From: Lota lota
Lineage: Eukaryota > Chordata > Actinopteri > Gadiformes > Lotidae
Length of the DNA: 64,000 bases
Direction of reading: 5' to 3'
Assembly: GCA_026745465.1 (NCBI GenBank)
Contig: JACYXH010000473.1
Coordinates: 5,109,191 to 5,173,190 of the forward strand
Shown: positions 12,614 through 27,166 of the stretch, in pieces
Layout of the letters: each line of letters begins with the position of its first letter
Numbering within the stretch: the stretch's first letter is position 1
Translations under genes and position numbers: made by a program
Notes under the pieces: generated by a model
Database searches by the model: none
What the model was told of the DNA's origin: nothing
The model's input: the letters and a program-made list of their open reading frames with translations, nothing else

Positions 12614-14959
12614 GACGAAGCGGCTTTATGTAATGTAGAAAAATATGTAACAGCAATCGGTGTTTTTCTTTATTTCTTGATAACGTGCGAGGCAATTTCC
12701 AGTACGTTTGCTTGAATATAGTAGGCTAGTCGTCGTCGTCGTAGTAGTAGTAGTAATAAAAGTGTAGGGCTGTTTTCTCTTCTCTGGTACTGGCAATTGA
12801 ATGTCACTCAATACAAAACTTCCGGAAGCTGAAGACAGAAAATCGTGGACGAAGTTTTAAGTGTCGTTTAACATCTCCGAACTTCAAGACACTCTCTCCC
12901 AGTCGCGCACTTCAGATTCTAACTAACTTGTGGAAAATACAGAGGGGTTTTACCAAAAACTGATTAGCATACGCGCGTCCCTATTGGCTGGACACTGATT
13001 TATGAGTAGGTAGTACTGCAAAATCCAGAGGACCTCTGAGGACAACAATCAGCCTTTAGGTAACACCCACAACCTACGCGTTACACTCAAAGCTGCGCTT
13101 ATTGGTTTAGAAAGCACCGACAAGCAGCTCGAGGAGATACACACGCAGTGCAGTGATTATTATTTTATTTTTTTACGTATCACAAACGCTATATCAACGA
13201 ATTGTACAAGTAGCCTAGTTGTAGGCATAAATCCGGCGGGTCTTCTAAATGGGGGTATACGCGTACCCTTACGGGTACTTTGAAGGATTGGAGGGGGTAC
13301 TTGGAAAATACAAAAGGAAAAAGAATGCTTTTTTAAATGTTTTAATATTGGATCTGAAATGTTACATAATTCCACCTAAATAAATAAATGTGTTGAATCT
13401 CAATACCATCTTAACAAAGATAGGTAAATCTGAATGGAGTGAAGCACAAGCCAATATCTATCGCATGAAAGGCTCATGTTTACACCAAACAATACCTTAC
13501 ATTATTTATATTCATTTTCAGGAATATAACAAGTGACGTTTGAACCTTAAAACAATGTAACACTGAATTGGGACAATGGGGTCATAAATAATAATAATCA
13601 TGATAATCATAATTACATATTGTTGTTAACCTGTTATTATTAACCGGTGATACCAAAGCTTTTGATGTTCATTGACCTTGCAGTTGTTTCTGCATGACAA
13701 CAATAAAGGCTGCTGCGAAATGAAGTCTATTTGAGTCCTGAATATAGTCCACCGCAAACATGTCAAGTGGGTATAAGGTATGACAGCCCAGCCATCTCTT
13801 GCCTCTGTGCACATTGCAAATACTGCCTTTGTTTCAAACGTGTAGGCCTACTTAAGCTGTGTATACTATTGACAACGCATATCCTATAGGCTAAATCATA
13901 TGAATGAAAACCTTAAACATTTGCTAAAAGTTAAATATTTCCATTAACAATCAATGTAAAAAGTTCTTGACACAAAACAAATTACAAGTAGTCTAGTCAC
14001 TAGTCATGATAATCATCTCAGAAGCGTCTGTTTGTTTAGCCAGAAGCGTTGATACCAAGTTGGTTAGACCAATGTTTTCCTAGATTGTCTGCTGTACAGA
14101 CTACATATAGTGTATTTAAATTGAGTTTAAAAGTATGCGATCCACCACACAATTACTCAAATAAAGTATCTAAAAACTGTACCAAGTGAAATACTGAGTT
14201 CCACCCTGTGTGTAACACAATATATGACAGCCTGAGTTACACCACAGACATCTAATGGAAAATGTTTAAATGACGCAGGAAAGAAAAATGTGGTGTTTTT
14301 CCCCCTGCTACCTCTTGAACACCTCTCTAACGTCACTTTTACCCCTGTTAAGTAAATATTGTGTTTATAGGCATAACTTTATATAAAGCACACAGGCACA
14401 GTAGCAACCGCACACTACAATAACACCATGTTGACACATGTTAAACATTGAGTGAACAATTGAGATTTTCTTACCTTTCTTTTACCTGACAGGCGTAGGT
14501 CAACATTTCACAACCTGTTCAACAAAGGGTTACATTACATAATCCTGAAGAAAAGAAAAACATGGGCTATTTTGGGGTAGCAGTAGCATTCAATTCATAA
14601 TTTATACAATATACTGTGATTTTATTTTTAACTTACTCCAGAAACTAGTACAATGAATTACACTTGTTCAAATGTAAGCCTTATTGTTTTTCTCCTCAAT
14701 ATCAGTCAATCGAAAGTTGATTCACAGAACCATTAAACATTTTAGTTGTGTGTTTTAATGTCAGTTTCAATTTAATTTAAACTGAAATTGAATTTAATTT
14801 ATTCAATTTAACTAAACAAATTATATTAAAAAAAATAGGAATACTCCCCCCACCCCAACCCACAACGCCTCACGCCCTCTCGTATACAGGGTCAACGAGA
14901 GGGTTGTTGAGTCACTGCGCTACCAGGGGATTTATTCTGTGATTATGGCATGTCCCCGT

Positions 14960-15051
<92 letters not shown>
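14960..15051. repeat. (CA)n microsatellite
   Basis: About 45 uninterrupted CA units. Confidence 0.95.
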
Positions 15052-15052
<1 letters not shown>

Positions 15053-16970
15053 TCCCTGTTTTTCACATTCTTTACCTCCATTACATAAGCACCTCTCCAT
15101 TGGTCCGCCCTCACTGTGGAAACCTGACATGTCACACCGCGACGTGTCACCCAATATAACCAGTGTTCAGGGACACAGAAAGACACACTAGGCCCCTGGG
15201 CTTTACTGGACATAGAGACATCCTCCTTCCACCCACCTGGTACCTGACCTCCCCCTCACACACACGCACACACACACAGTGCCAGTGGCAAGAAAAATGC
15301 AAATTCATAGTGAATAATAACTTTTTTAAACACCGTCTGAGAGCTGTTTAGTACTACCACTGCAACCATTATCTTATATTCCACTAAAACTAACAAGCAC
15401 ACATGCAAGCAGGTATGCTATTGGTGCTCTCCTATCATGTCTTCTTTAAAATTATATTAAATTAGTTAAACAGCAGAAAGGGTGTTTACAGATGTCGTGA
15501 TTTACACACACAAACACACTCAACCGGTGCTCTCCTATCATAACACTTACGGTAATGCAGATGTCAGGCAACATTCTTCAGTGTAAACTCAATCGTTTAT
15601 CGCCTTGATTTAGGAGAGGGATTAGAATGAGGTCAAACACCTAAATGATCAAATCCATACAACCTCTTTGTCTCAATCAAAGCAAAACCTTTACTTTACA
15701 AACAAACCTCTTGTTAATTTGTTTCTGTGTGATGATATGAATTTGGCAACTTCAGTTGGCACTCGCATTGCTCAACGCTTTGCTTGTAAATACAGATTCA
15801 AAAGATCTTCGAGTTGTTTACCTTTTTGTTAGCGTGCGTCACGTCAACTCAAAGGTGACCCCTTTAGAGACCACCATCTTGCCCAGATATGGCCACGGGA
15901 GAGAAGAGCCATTCTCCTAGGGTTCAGTGTTCTGAAGCCGACATCACCACACCCTGCCACTGGTGGATTGTTATCCTCTTCCAAATGTGCTTGAAAATAA
16001 ACGCTACACAAAGAATGGGGGTCAAATGTGCAGGGGATGAAATTACCCGGTGATGGAACAGCTTCAAGCCTTGGAGACGCTCAGCAGTCGAGGCAGGCAA
16101 TATAACAATTGTCTACCATAATACACATTTGTATACCAATACAAGAGGTAGGGTTAGGGGTTTTGACCTTGGATAGATATGAAAGTCATATTGAAGCCTC
16201 ATGGTGTTAGTTGCCCTAATGAAACACATGCACGCTCACACAAAGGAAGACGTTTCAAGCATACGTAACTGGTGCACCATTCAAACGCCTCTCTCAGAGG
16301 TATTTCTAAAGGTGCAGGTATTTTTTTTACAACATTCTGCTGGAAGGAGAGGCATTGCAAGTCTGTGGCACAAGCAAATCTCAGAGCGAGAGAGAGAGAC
16401 AGTAAAACACCAGTGGAATAAAGGATGTATGACAGATCTGGTCATTTAAGACTAATGGTAAATCATTCAGGCAACATTCTTCATTACTGTCAACTCACTC
16501 AAATCACTCACGCTAATTTGATTCAACCCGTTCAAATCTACGATGGGTGAAGACAACCAAAAACATTTCCAACAAGGGCGAATATCCCTTTTTTCAGTTG
16601 GGGGTAAATCAATGATGAATATCTCAAGTGTGGAAAAAGAAAAAAGATAGCCAGGAGAAAGGGCTGTTTTGAACGTGGAATTCATGACACATAACCAGAG
16701 GCCCATCTTAACAAACTTTACAAGGGGAGACCCATCCCCCAACACAATTACCTCACGAAGCTCAACATGGCTATACTAGGCTGGAGGGGGGGCCTGGGGG
16801 GACTAACACACGTACACACCTGCCCAGGTCTTTTAAAGCCGCCACTGACCCTGCCGTCCTCATTCCTACCCCCCGCCTCCCGCTAGTGCCCCCCCCCCCC
16901 ACCACCACCTCTCTGCTTACCGCACATCTCCATCCAATTATATGGATATGTAATTGGGGTTTGTGTGTTT

Positions 16971-16972
<2 letters not shown>

Positions 16973-17005
<33 letters not shown>

Positions 17006-17067
17006 GTGTGTTTGTGTTTGTGTTTGTATTTAGTGTGTGTGTGTGTGTGTACTGGTGTGTCTGTGTG

Positions 17068-17133
<66 letters not shown>
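16973..17133. repeat. (GT)n microsatellite, interrupted
   Basis: GT units broken by TTTGTG and CTG variants, abutting the left end of a terminal-inverted-repeat element. Confidence 0.9.
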
Positions 17134-17135
<2 letters not shown>

Positions 17136-17174
17136 ACAGGAGAGCCAGGGGGGCCGGAGGGGTAAGGAGTAGTA

Positions 17175-17822
17175 GGGGAGAGCGGGGCACAACCTAACAC
17201 TTGTATTTTGGTTATCTTGTTATCTGAAAATATATTTTAGTACTCATTATATACAAGTAACATACATTTCTCTGCTGTGATGACACGCCATAACTTCATA
17301 TCTGGAACATTCCAGTCTGTAACAATTCCACCATAAGTAACCCGAGGTGAAATGTTACATCTTACGCCACAGACAGGGTTAGTTATAACATGAGTAGGGC
17401 TAGATGTTACAATGCATGTGTTGGTTTAAAAGTCAATGCAAACAAAATAAATAGGATCAAGCCCAGGCGGCATAGTTGTAACACTGTGTTAGAACTAGCC
17501 CCCGCCGGGTGGAGTCTGCATGTTTGCCTTGCTAGCCATCCCTACGAGCTATAATGCCAAATCAAAACCATGCTACCTGATGGTCAACAAGATGGTGATT
17601 GAAATTGCATTTGGATCACACTGACCTCGCAGTAATCTGAATAAACGTGCGGTAAAATTATTAACTTTCAGGTAGGAAAAAACAACATTTTCTATGTATC
17701 TCCCTAACGAGGAATAGCACACTGTGGTGAATTAACAGGAAACTTGCCGCTGTAGCTCTAATGCAACCGCCTAAAAGGTATGTTAAATGTAACCCCGTGT
17801 TAGAAGTTCCCCCACTCGCCCC
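17175..17822. mobile_element. non-autonomous DNA element with terminal inverted repeats
   Basis: The left end GGGGAGAGCGGGGCACAACC pairs with the reverse complement of the right end, GGGGCGAGTGGGGGAACTTC, and both continue to TAACAC. TA flanks each side, suggesting a TA target-site duplication. The 650-bp interior has no transposase. Superfamily is not assigned. Confidence 0.6.
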
Positions 17823-20245
17823 TATCACACTACACTACTCACAAGGGATCCCCCCAACCCCCCTAGGGTGGCAAGCCACTGCGACCTGCAACACGATGAG
17901 GCTGAGTGTCATGGTGTCACAACCTGTGTGCGTGTGATTGCGTGTGCGTGCGTGTGCGAGCGTATGCGTGCGTGCGTGTGTCAGTCAGAGGGAGGGCCCT
18001 GCGGGGAGCCTTCAATACGACGACTCCAGAACAACATTACTTCCACCCCTCGGGGGATCGTTAAAGTATAGTGGGGCTTTGAAATAGCAACGTGGTGTTT
18101 ATCAACACAAAAGCAGACTGGGACACACAACTTTCTTGGGTGTAATATCTGAATACATTCCCTCATTTATCTGATATTGTTCACATGTAATTAACGTTAA
18201 TTAAAGGGATTCTGGGACACTGGTAAGCTGCATAGTTAGTGGTTTGACGTCAGAAGCATGGGACGTGAGTATTAAAGAGTTATGGTGGGGACAGTTGTTT
18301 ATTTTTATGAGACCATTAGCTTGGCTCAGGGGTTCCATACTTCTAACCTTTGCCTGTGAAAGATGAAGTGCCTGGGGTATTTTCCATGGTGTTTGGGAAA
18401 TCCAAAAGACCGCTTACAAATGAAAATAAACTGCAGTGTTTCAGATATGTTTTACACTTTGACATGCAACAAGCATCAATATGTTGAGAGCTTTTGGGAA
18501 CACCAAAAAAAAAAAATTTGACCAAACAGGCGGAAAGTTATTTAAGGTTAACATTTGATATAAAAAAGAAAAAATGATCCTGAACCACCTGTGCAGTAAA
18601 TGCATATTCTTAACCTGCATGGGAATATTTTCTTTCCGTCTTCTTGCACAGACTTGATTTGCACTTCCATTGAACGCACCCTAAACGGCAGCTGGGTCAC
18701 GTCCTCCGGGTCAAAATCAGTCAGCGCGTTGTCTGTCGGTACACGCAGTGTGGGGGGTGCACATCCTAAGGCTTTGGCTCGGATTCACAGCCTCATCTGG
18801 GGGAGATATTCTAGGGATAAATAAACCGAGAGTTTGTACTCATTTCTGTCCTCATTGCATTTCTGCAGGTTTTTAATGGGGGGGGGGGGGGGGGTGTATA
18901 TGAGGTGGTGTAGGGTAGATCCCAACTCTCCCCACCACCACCTCCTTTTTCCAGTGGTGCCCTCTGATTCGCCATGCCACATGTATTTTTCTGAACACCA
19001 ACTGGTTTACCTGATCTGGGAGACCCCCCTCCCCCCCCCCACCCCACCCTCTCACTGGAGGAGAGAACAAAGGCGCTGTGACGCCCATTACACGCTGCTG
19101 TTGAGATTAAGGGCAGATGTGTGCGACTCCTCGCCCGGGCCCCCAGATCTCTCCCTCCCTTTAACAGGCAAATAAATTCATCGTGGTCCGTTCCGTTTGA
19201 TGTCGATGGCTCTACGATATGCATCCCGTTTTTTTGCGCCAGTGTTTGGCCTTTGAAGTCTGTGTTTATCAAACTCGCCACGCCGTTGGTAGATGTGTTT
19301 TTTTTTTTTTATCTGAAGGCGATAACTGGAGCGTTATCAGATGTCTCTGTAAAGTGGTTTGCGTTGGAATATCTGCACAGTGGAGATTACATGCTTAATA
19401 GTCACCGTGAGATGACCAGGAGGAAAACCTCCCTATCCCATTATCTACATGGGATCTGTTTTAAATTACTGACCACTACAAGAGAGCAGTCTTTTTTTAC
19501 GAGAGAGGCCAAACTGTACACTAACCATGTGTTTTTCGTTTATGTAGGACATTTACTCACGTTGATATGCGCTATCAGAAACCAACAGGGCACAATATAA
19601 GCCAATGGAAATTGTATCAACATGAATTGAGTGAAATGACATAAAAATATATACTTTAAACCGATTAGGGATAAGAAGAGTTCATTAATAGCACACAACT
19701 CCATAGTCCCTCATGTTGCGCTGTGCAACAAAAGGCCTTTATGTGGCCTCACCATATGGAAAGCTGTTTAGCGGGGGTTTAAGTTATTCAGGGGTGGTCT
19801 TCCTTCATTAGAGTTTCAATGCCCCATGTAGATTTAGTGCGCTTCACACAAACCTCACATGGCAGCAGATATGGGCCCACAGGCCCATGGTGCAGTATAG
19901 TAGACTACATGGTGAGTAAGAAATAAACACGGGTCGAAAGAGTTTGGATGTTGCATTCAATTTGTCTATTTTGTGGGAGCAGGGGGACGTATTCTGCCTC
20001 TGATCTCATGTATTTATTTTACAAGCCTCAGTTTGTTTTATGACTCAAATCCTTTCACACATTGATTGAAAATGTGCTAGCTTTGGACTGCTCTGCACAT
20101 GTATTGGTTTAGACAATGAATGGACCCCGCTGAAAATATCGATGATGATGATAGTACGCTCACAAGCTGCAGATAAGGTGTCCCTATTTCAGCTATTTTG
20201 GCGTCCGACTGTGTCAAAAAACCCTTCCAAGCCATCATGCAGAGG

Positions 20246-20312
20246 GCAGGATAGTAGAGTGGTTAGGGTGTACTCCCAGCCGCAAGGTTGTGGGTTTGAA
20301 CCCCAACGTCCA
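20246..20312 (+). repeat. tRNA-derived SINE head
   Basis: TAGTAGAGTGG resembles a pol III A box, and GGTTTGAACCC, about 45 bases on, a B box. The region does not fold as a full tRNA and lacks an acceptor stem match, so a SINE relic is preferred to a tRNA gene. Confidence 0.5.
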
Positions 20313-22977
20313 CAGTCTAAACTGTTTACATCTTTAAGCGAATGCTTACAGGGTTCAACACATGATGAGCTTTCAGTTTCGGTGTTAACAGCGTTGCCAA
20401 AATATTCCTATGATGTTGAAGCCCAACCTAGTGCGGACACTTCTTACTTTGACCCCTGTTGCCGCTGACCTCTTGATGTTCATCCAATCAGATGACAGCC
20501 TTGTTTGGCATACTGAACAGGATTTTAACAGCAACTTTTCTAAATAAATACACGTTTTGTGAGGCAAAAGCGCTGTACTCCCATCTGTTGGCTTGCTATA
20601 TTCCGTACCCCTAACCTACCGCTCAGCGCTTTGCTGAACATCAGCTCATCTTGTGTCGACGGCTTATCCCCTACCTGCTCATTAACGAGACCTATCAAAA
20701 AGAAATCACTGTAAATCGCCATGTATTAAAGTGTTCTGCTTGAAGGTGAAATAGTAAATAGTGCAGAGAGCAGCACAGAAGGGAACAATAATACCCCCTC
20801 CTACTCCAACAAGGAAGCAAGGACCTGCTGGGTCCGTGGAGCCAGGGGAGGGGCCGTTGCTCCCATTCGCTCCGATGCAAAATCCCTGGTGGAAACTTGT
20901 TGGGAAAGATGCTGGTGAAGCACAAATTGCACTGAGCCTCATAGCCTGCACTCAGTAACCAGCACCAGGAAATAGACATTTCAGAATAGCATAGAATAAC
21001 AAAATGTGCCAATGAGCCATGTTAAATGAGTTAAAATAACCCTGTGAGAAAAGTATACAATGTGGTGCTACGGACTGACCCAAGTTGACGAAGAATGCCG
21101 TAATGACCCAATTAAAAAAAGAAACCGCTTTAGAGATGGACTAATTTACCTTGAACGAAAAACCGAGTCATTAAGAGACTGAAAATGACATTGAGAGTTG
21201 ATAGTGTAAAGATGGATTCCACAATTGTTTGGGGGGCTTAGAGGTATGCTAGACAAGTAAGAGAGTGAGCTGAACACAATCAGGGAAATATGCCACGTTG
21301 CCGGATATTTGTTTTTATTTTACAAGAGACACCTGAGGATTTATTTTATTGTTTGGTTGCCCTTAAACACTACACAAAACACAAGTTTTATATGTATATC
21401 TTTTTTTTTCAAGATTCTGTTCCTATCTTGTGTTTTGAATCTGGGTCAGAATAACAGAAAAGCATATACAATATGCGTATGGTGATCCATCTGCTCTATT
21501 CGTAATAAATTAAAGTTGTGCCATACACAATCTATATTATATAGTATTATATGAGCAGAAATGTCCCACTACAAATCAGCCAGCCACCTAATTTTGCCCT
21601 TCTACCAACAACCAACCATTTGACATCTAGATGATTTTCACTGTCAGGAAAGCTGAGCTGACAAGCAGCAAACCGCCAGTAAAATGTTTGCATGAAGTAA
21701 GACATTTGGGTTTGACCTTATTTTCCTCTCTCTCAAACCACACAAATGATTTCTTGCAGACCTTAGAAGTAAATTGTATTAATGTATGGTACAGGAGGCC
21801 GATGTATGCATGACTTGTGTTAATGTATTTTGTACACCTGCATAATTCTTTACTACTAGCAAGAGTGGGTGTAGTGGCAGCCCAGACCCCTTGGGTGCAC
21901 CATAAAAGCTGGCCACAGTTTACACTAATTGTACCGCAGAAAAAAGCCTGACACAGGGATTCCGTCACACTAAATGGGAAAAAGATGGAGGTAAAAAAAA
22001 AGAAGAAATCCAAATTAAAAAGAGGGTTTCTATGGTAATAACAAATGGTGTCAGAAATGTGCCCATATGGTTGATTGATTAAGACCAGCGACAGCACAAA
22101 GAGATGACAGTGGATTTCCAGAAAAGTCTGTGCCTGAGGTGGAAAACCTGCATTGTTAAAAAGGCCCAAGCAGAGAAGGTACTTCCTGTGGCAGTTGGGA
22201 AAGTCCAACGATACCACATGAGCTTTCTGGTTCAACTTTACAAAACAAATAAGTCCATCCTCATCACCTCAATCCCAGTTTTGGGGGCAGGTCTGCCACC
22301 TAACTTGATAGGATCACAGAACACACCACGCCGCCGGAGTCAGTCTGCCGAGAAGCAATAAGTTGTTGCAAATTCTATGTGTATTTCGCCATTGTGTTTT
22401 ACTCCACTTCAGTCATAATAACCATCCTCATGCAGATTCATTAGCCTACATCATCAACTATGCGCTGTTGAATATATACTGAATACTCATATCATTCTCA
22501 GCTTATGTTCATATGTATTATTCTGAGTTTAAAGCGGTGAAGAGCGTTGCTGTGTGGGAGTTTTGATAAAGGAACCTCATTTGCTAAGGGCTAGGGGTCC
22601 ACATAAACTGGGCATTGCGTTTGTTTCCTGATTCAGTTCTTGGCACACAGACATCAGTTTGTTCAGTCATGATTTTGGATTTTCTTAATATCCTTACAAT
22701 ATTTTGCCCTCATTCAGAGAGAAAGGCAATAGCCCCTGACCCTAAATAGGATGGAAAGCGAGTCAAACTACAACCCATGTTTTGTATGGAATACAAAACA
22801 TATTTGTATTTTGCATGGCATAGAGGTAACGGCCTTTATGATAGCAAAGAAAAACAAGATAACATGCAGAAAAACTGGTTATCTTGTAACAGAGAACCCA
22901 GTGTGGTGAGAGCGATTATTTTGTTCAATTCCCAGAGGTGACATAAGAAAAATAACATTGTTTTCCTCATACCTCGG

Positions 22978-23054
22978 CACATAAGGAATTGGTGATTGAC
23001 TATTTATGGGTAAGAGGTGTGACATGTTAAATACATTTCACTGATCGAATGCCT
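22978..23054 (+). repeat. dispersed repeat, copy 1
   Basis: GCACATAAGGAATTGG through GATCGAATGCC recurs at 24880-24960 in the same orientation with about ten differences. Family unknown. Confidence 0.7.
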
Positions 23055-23406
23055 TCCTGCTTCAGAAGTCAATCACCCATGTACTTGGGCTTCCCTCAGG
23101 CCGATGAGGAAATGGGGCATGTATAGAACCAGCCCAACAGGCCAACCAGCAAACTCTGGCCAGATAATGAAACCGGGCAGTGCCTTTGAACATTTCTACA
23201 ATGTCTTTATTAATAGAAGAACAATTAAAAACTAGGACTGCAAGCAGTCACACAAGGTATTCACAGCCCACGCACCGCCTATCCCAGTGGCCGCCCTTTT
23301 CAAGCGAATCACGGGTGTAGTCATCTCATTACTCATTACTGCCATGTCTCACAAAATGCATGGTCAAGGTCAGAGTTGAACCGGCGACCCTATGTCCATG
23401 TGGCAG

Positions 23407-23582
<176 letters not shown>

Positions 23583-24148
23583 CCTCTAGGCCCACACACA
23601 CCTGGTCAACAGCTGCTCCATCATCATCGTTGTTGTTTTTCGACTTCTAGTTCCTCACTGTCCTGTTGTTCATTTTACAATTGCTGGGGTAAAGTTAAAT
23701 CTGCAACCCAATCACGGTCTATTAATTATGAAGACAAACAGCAGTTCACCATACTATTGACACAGTGCTGTAACAAGTAGTGCTGCTGTTACGCCAAAAC
23801 TCTTAAAAATGGAGACTTGCGCACATCTGTGCAGACTTCAAATGATATGAATCAACCCCTCTACCCTCATCCCAGACATAGCTGACTAATCACAAGGTCA
23901 ATAAAACTGTGCAATGGAGAACACATGGAATTATGATGCATTATAACTGTAGCATTCATAGGCGGAACAACAAAAAGGATTTGACCTTCGTAACGAATAC
24001 ATAAACAATGGAACGCTATAATCAAATGTGACAGCTATTTCTGTAGCTCAATGGATTATTGTCAGTTATTTTAAACAGAATGATACACACAGAAAAAGAC
24101 ATCAAGACAGTTTTCAAACTAGAAATCTCAAATCGCCGCACTCTAGAT

Positions 24149-24488
24149 CAGTGCTTTTTAACCGGTGGTAGGAGGGTACTGCAGGTGGTCCGTGGTATTT
24201 TATTATTGAAATAGACAAATTTAGAATACAAAAATAATATATATAATTGAAAATAAATATATTATAAAAATTGTTCAAGAAAAAAAACAGTATCATGGCT
24301 TGTAATATTTAAAAAAGAAGTATATTTTTGTGCATTCCATCATGTTTTCCATTGATGTCTTGTAATAATTTGTGTTATTTTAAATTAAAAAAATAAAAAT
24401 AGAATTACCGTTTGCATATATAGTGGTCCGTGAAAGGGCTTGCTGACAATTTAGTGGTACACCTAAAGTCAAAGGTTGGGAACCACTG
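24149..24488. mobile_element. hAT-type miniature element, copy 1
   Basis: The left end CAGTGCTTTTTAACC and the reverse-complemented right end CAGTGGTTCCCAACC are typical hAT inverted ends. Flanking 8-mers CTCTAGAT and CCCTAGAG agree at six of eight bases, as expected for an old hAT target duplication. No transposase is present; the interior is AT-rich. Confidence 0.8.
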
Positions 24489-24879
24489 CCCTAGAGGGCA
24501 CACTTCCCAATGTAAAAAAAAAAAAAGACAAGGACATTCATGATGGCGGAATGGTGCGAAAAGTTCCACAGATAGCTTTGCCTCAACGTTAAATATTAAT
24601 TAAACATTTGCTTCGCCTTTGATGAGATGGTATTGATGCCAAAGTTGATGGAAAAAGTTCTAACCCCAAGCCAACGAAGGGTTGGCCTAAAGACTCGTTA
24701 AAATGCAGAGATCTAAGGGAATCTCCCTGCCAACGGCACCATTTTGTAAATGCACATTTATCTCCGACTAGAAGGAAGTAGTCGGAGCCCGTTATAGGAA
24801 CAAGTTGTTATACAGTATGTATTATATGTTGAGGAATGCTAAGCAAAACTGGTCTAACTGGTAGACCTGTCACATGAAA

Positions 24880-24960
24880 GCACATAAGGAATTGGTAATC
24901 TATGCCTATTTACGGGTAAGAGGTGTGACATGTGAAATACATATCACTGATCGAATGTCT
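24880..24960 (+). repeat. dispersed repeat, copy 2
   Basis: Shares GCACATAAGGAATTGG, GGGTAAGAGGTGTGACATGT and CACTGATCGAATG with the copy at 22978. Confidence 0.7.
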
Positions 24961-25972
24961 AATTTAGTACAATTTGTTGCAGAATAAGCACTTATACAAT
25001 TCGTCTGTTTTAAATATATTCTTTTCATATTTATTTTCAAATAATTATAACGTTGAAGCCTCGAGACATTAGTATGGAACCTTCATCTATAATGTAATAA
25101 AAGTATTATTCTGCAGCGCTTTGATATTGTTTTTCCGTTGTCAATTAAACGTTATCTTAATCTGGTTGATAGTTGTATTTGACCATTGTTTTTCATGATG
25201 GATTTGTAGCGAATGATTAAACACTGTTAAAAGGCAGAGGTGGTACCACTATTGAAAAATAATGCACACCTTTCGTACATTATTGACCGACCAGGCTCAA
25301 GTATTTAACAAGGCTATGGTATAAAACATTTTAATACTCAATAAACGTTCAGATGTACATGACAAGAACAACTTTTGCATAAACCCCCCAAAAAACTGCC
25401 TGAAGGAAGATAGAGAGATATAAATAAATCCCCACTCTTTCATGGGTTAAAGGGGTCAACTGACAAGCCAAAGATAAACATTTCTGCTGATTACTGAAAA
25501 TATTCATGTCATCACTTCCATCTAGTGGTCAAATTGATCACTTACTTAAAAAAGCTGCGTCTCAGCTCAGGTGTACGGATCCTGTCCTACCAAAGTGGTT
25601 GATAAGTACTTAATGTATATAATGATTCCTCCATTGATCATTCCACTCAAAGTATTGTACTTTTTAATAATGCCCTTAACTATCGAAAATTATATTAAAG
25701 CTACATATATAACATCAGGATCAACATTTGTTGTAAAACCATTTCAATATTAATGTAAAAATATGTTGGTTAAGCTAAATGAGGATCCAGATTTGGTTGT
25801 CCTTATAGTTTCCAGTTTCCAAATCTTGATAGAATTCAAACTATTGCACTGGCTTTCCTACCAACCCATAATTAACGTAATGAGCTACACCTGTCTTCGA
25901 CCCTCTGTGATAAAGGCCTATTGGGTTACAAGGTGAGCACAACATTGTGAAGTTGCACAAGGGAACTTTATA

Positions 25973-27152
25973 CACTATATTGCCAAACGTATTGGGACAC
26001 CCCTCCGAATCATTGAATTCAGGTGTTCCAAACACTTCCATGGCCACAGGTGTATTAAATCAAGCACCTAGGCATGCAGACTGCTTCTACAAACATTTGT
26101 GAAAGAATGGGTCGCTCTCAGGAGCTCAGTGAATTCAAGCGTGGTACTGTGATAGGTTGCCACCTGTGCAATAAGTTCGTGAAATTTCCTCACTACTAAA
26201 TATTCCACGGTCAACTGTTAGTGGTATTATAACAAAGTGGAAGCAATTGGGAACAGAAACTCAGCAAGGAAGTGGTAGGCCACGTAAAATCACAGAGCGG
26301 GGTCAATGCATGCAGAGGCGCACAGTGCGCAGAAGTCGCCAACTTTCTGCAGTCAATAGCTACAGACCTCCAAACTTCGTGTGGCCTTTAGATTAGCTCA
26401 AGAACAGTGCGTATTGAGCTTTATGGAATGGGTTTCCATGGCCGAGCAGCTGCATCCAAGCCTTACATCACCAAGTGCAATGCAAAGCGTTGGATGCAGT
26501 GGTGTAAAGCACACCACCACTGGACACTAGAGCAGCGGAGACGTGTTCTCTGGAGTGACGAATCACGCTTCTGTCTGGCAATCCAATGGACGAGTCTGGG
26601 TTTGGCGGTTGCCAGGAGAATGATACTTGCCTGACTGCATTGTGCCAAGTGTAAAGTTTGGTGGAGGAGGCGTTTTGGTGTGGGGTTGGCTTGGCCCCTT
26701 AGTTCCAGTGAAAGGAACTGTTAATGCTTCAGCATACCAAGACATTTTGGACAATTTCATGCTCCCAACTTTGTGGGATCAGTTTGGGGATGGCCCCTTC
26801 CTGTTCCAACATGACTGTGCACAAAGCAAGGTCTATAAAGACATGGATGAGCGAGTTTGGTGTGGAGGAACTTGACTGGCCTGCACAGCATCCTGACCTC
26901 AACCCGATAGAACACCTTTGGGATGAATTAGAGGTTCATCCCAGACTGCGAGCCATGCCTTCTCGTACAACATCTGTGCCTGACCTCACAAATGCACTTC
27001 AAGAAGAATGGTCAAAAATTTCCATAAACACACTCCTAAACCTTGTGGAAAGCCTTCCCAGAAGAGTTGAACCTGTTATAGCTGCAAAGGGCAGACTCCA
27101 TATTAAACCCTACGGTCAAGGCAGGCGTCCCATAACTTTTGGCAATATAGTG
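25973..27152 (+). mobile_element. decayed Tc1-like DNA transposon
   Basis: The ends CACTATATTGCCAAA and TTTGGCAATATAGTG are inverted repeats flanked by TA (25971-25972 and 27153-27154). Inside is a Tc1 transposase that begins MGRSQELSEFKRGTVIG at 26107 and contains the DDE parts SDESRF, HDCA and DLNPIEHLWDELE. The reading frame shifts at least three times: after 26160, near 26600-26630 and near 26830-26870. It cannot encode an active enzyme. The 1180-bp length is close to a full fish Tc1 element. Confidence 0.93.
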
Positions 27153-27161
27153 TATGTATAG
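26107..27161 (+). pseudogene. Tc1 transposase remnant
   Basis: Tc1/mariner transposases cut and paste DNA using a DD34E catalytic triad. The N-terminal helix-turn-helix start is recognisable, but the frame is broken soon after it. The catalytic half is split over three frames (26407-26634, 26627-26875, 26724-27161). Final residues run into the right inverted repeat. Confidence 0.9.
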
Positions 27162-27166
27162 TGTGG

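Larger units (their letters stand above)
12614..17172. other. intergenic stretch upstream of tent5b
   Basis: This should contain the tent5b promoter and 5'UTR (first few hundred bases), but no TATA box or start site can be assigned. A GTC/GTA trinucleotide repeat lies at about 12729-12757. The GGGTAC-rich patch at 13250-13310 resembles a decayed transposon fragment. (CA)n lies at 14960-15051 and interrupted (GT)n at 16973-17133. No exon seen. Confidence 0.6.

Noticed and set aside
20246-20312. Possible functional tRNA gene
   Set aside because: Only A- and B-box-like motifs are present; arms do not pair as a cloverleaf, so it is listed as a SINE relic.
21627-22235. Minus-strand frame of 202 codons with hydrophobic segments
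   Set aside because: No family recognised, AT-rich composition and no neighbouring exons; most likely a chance open frame.
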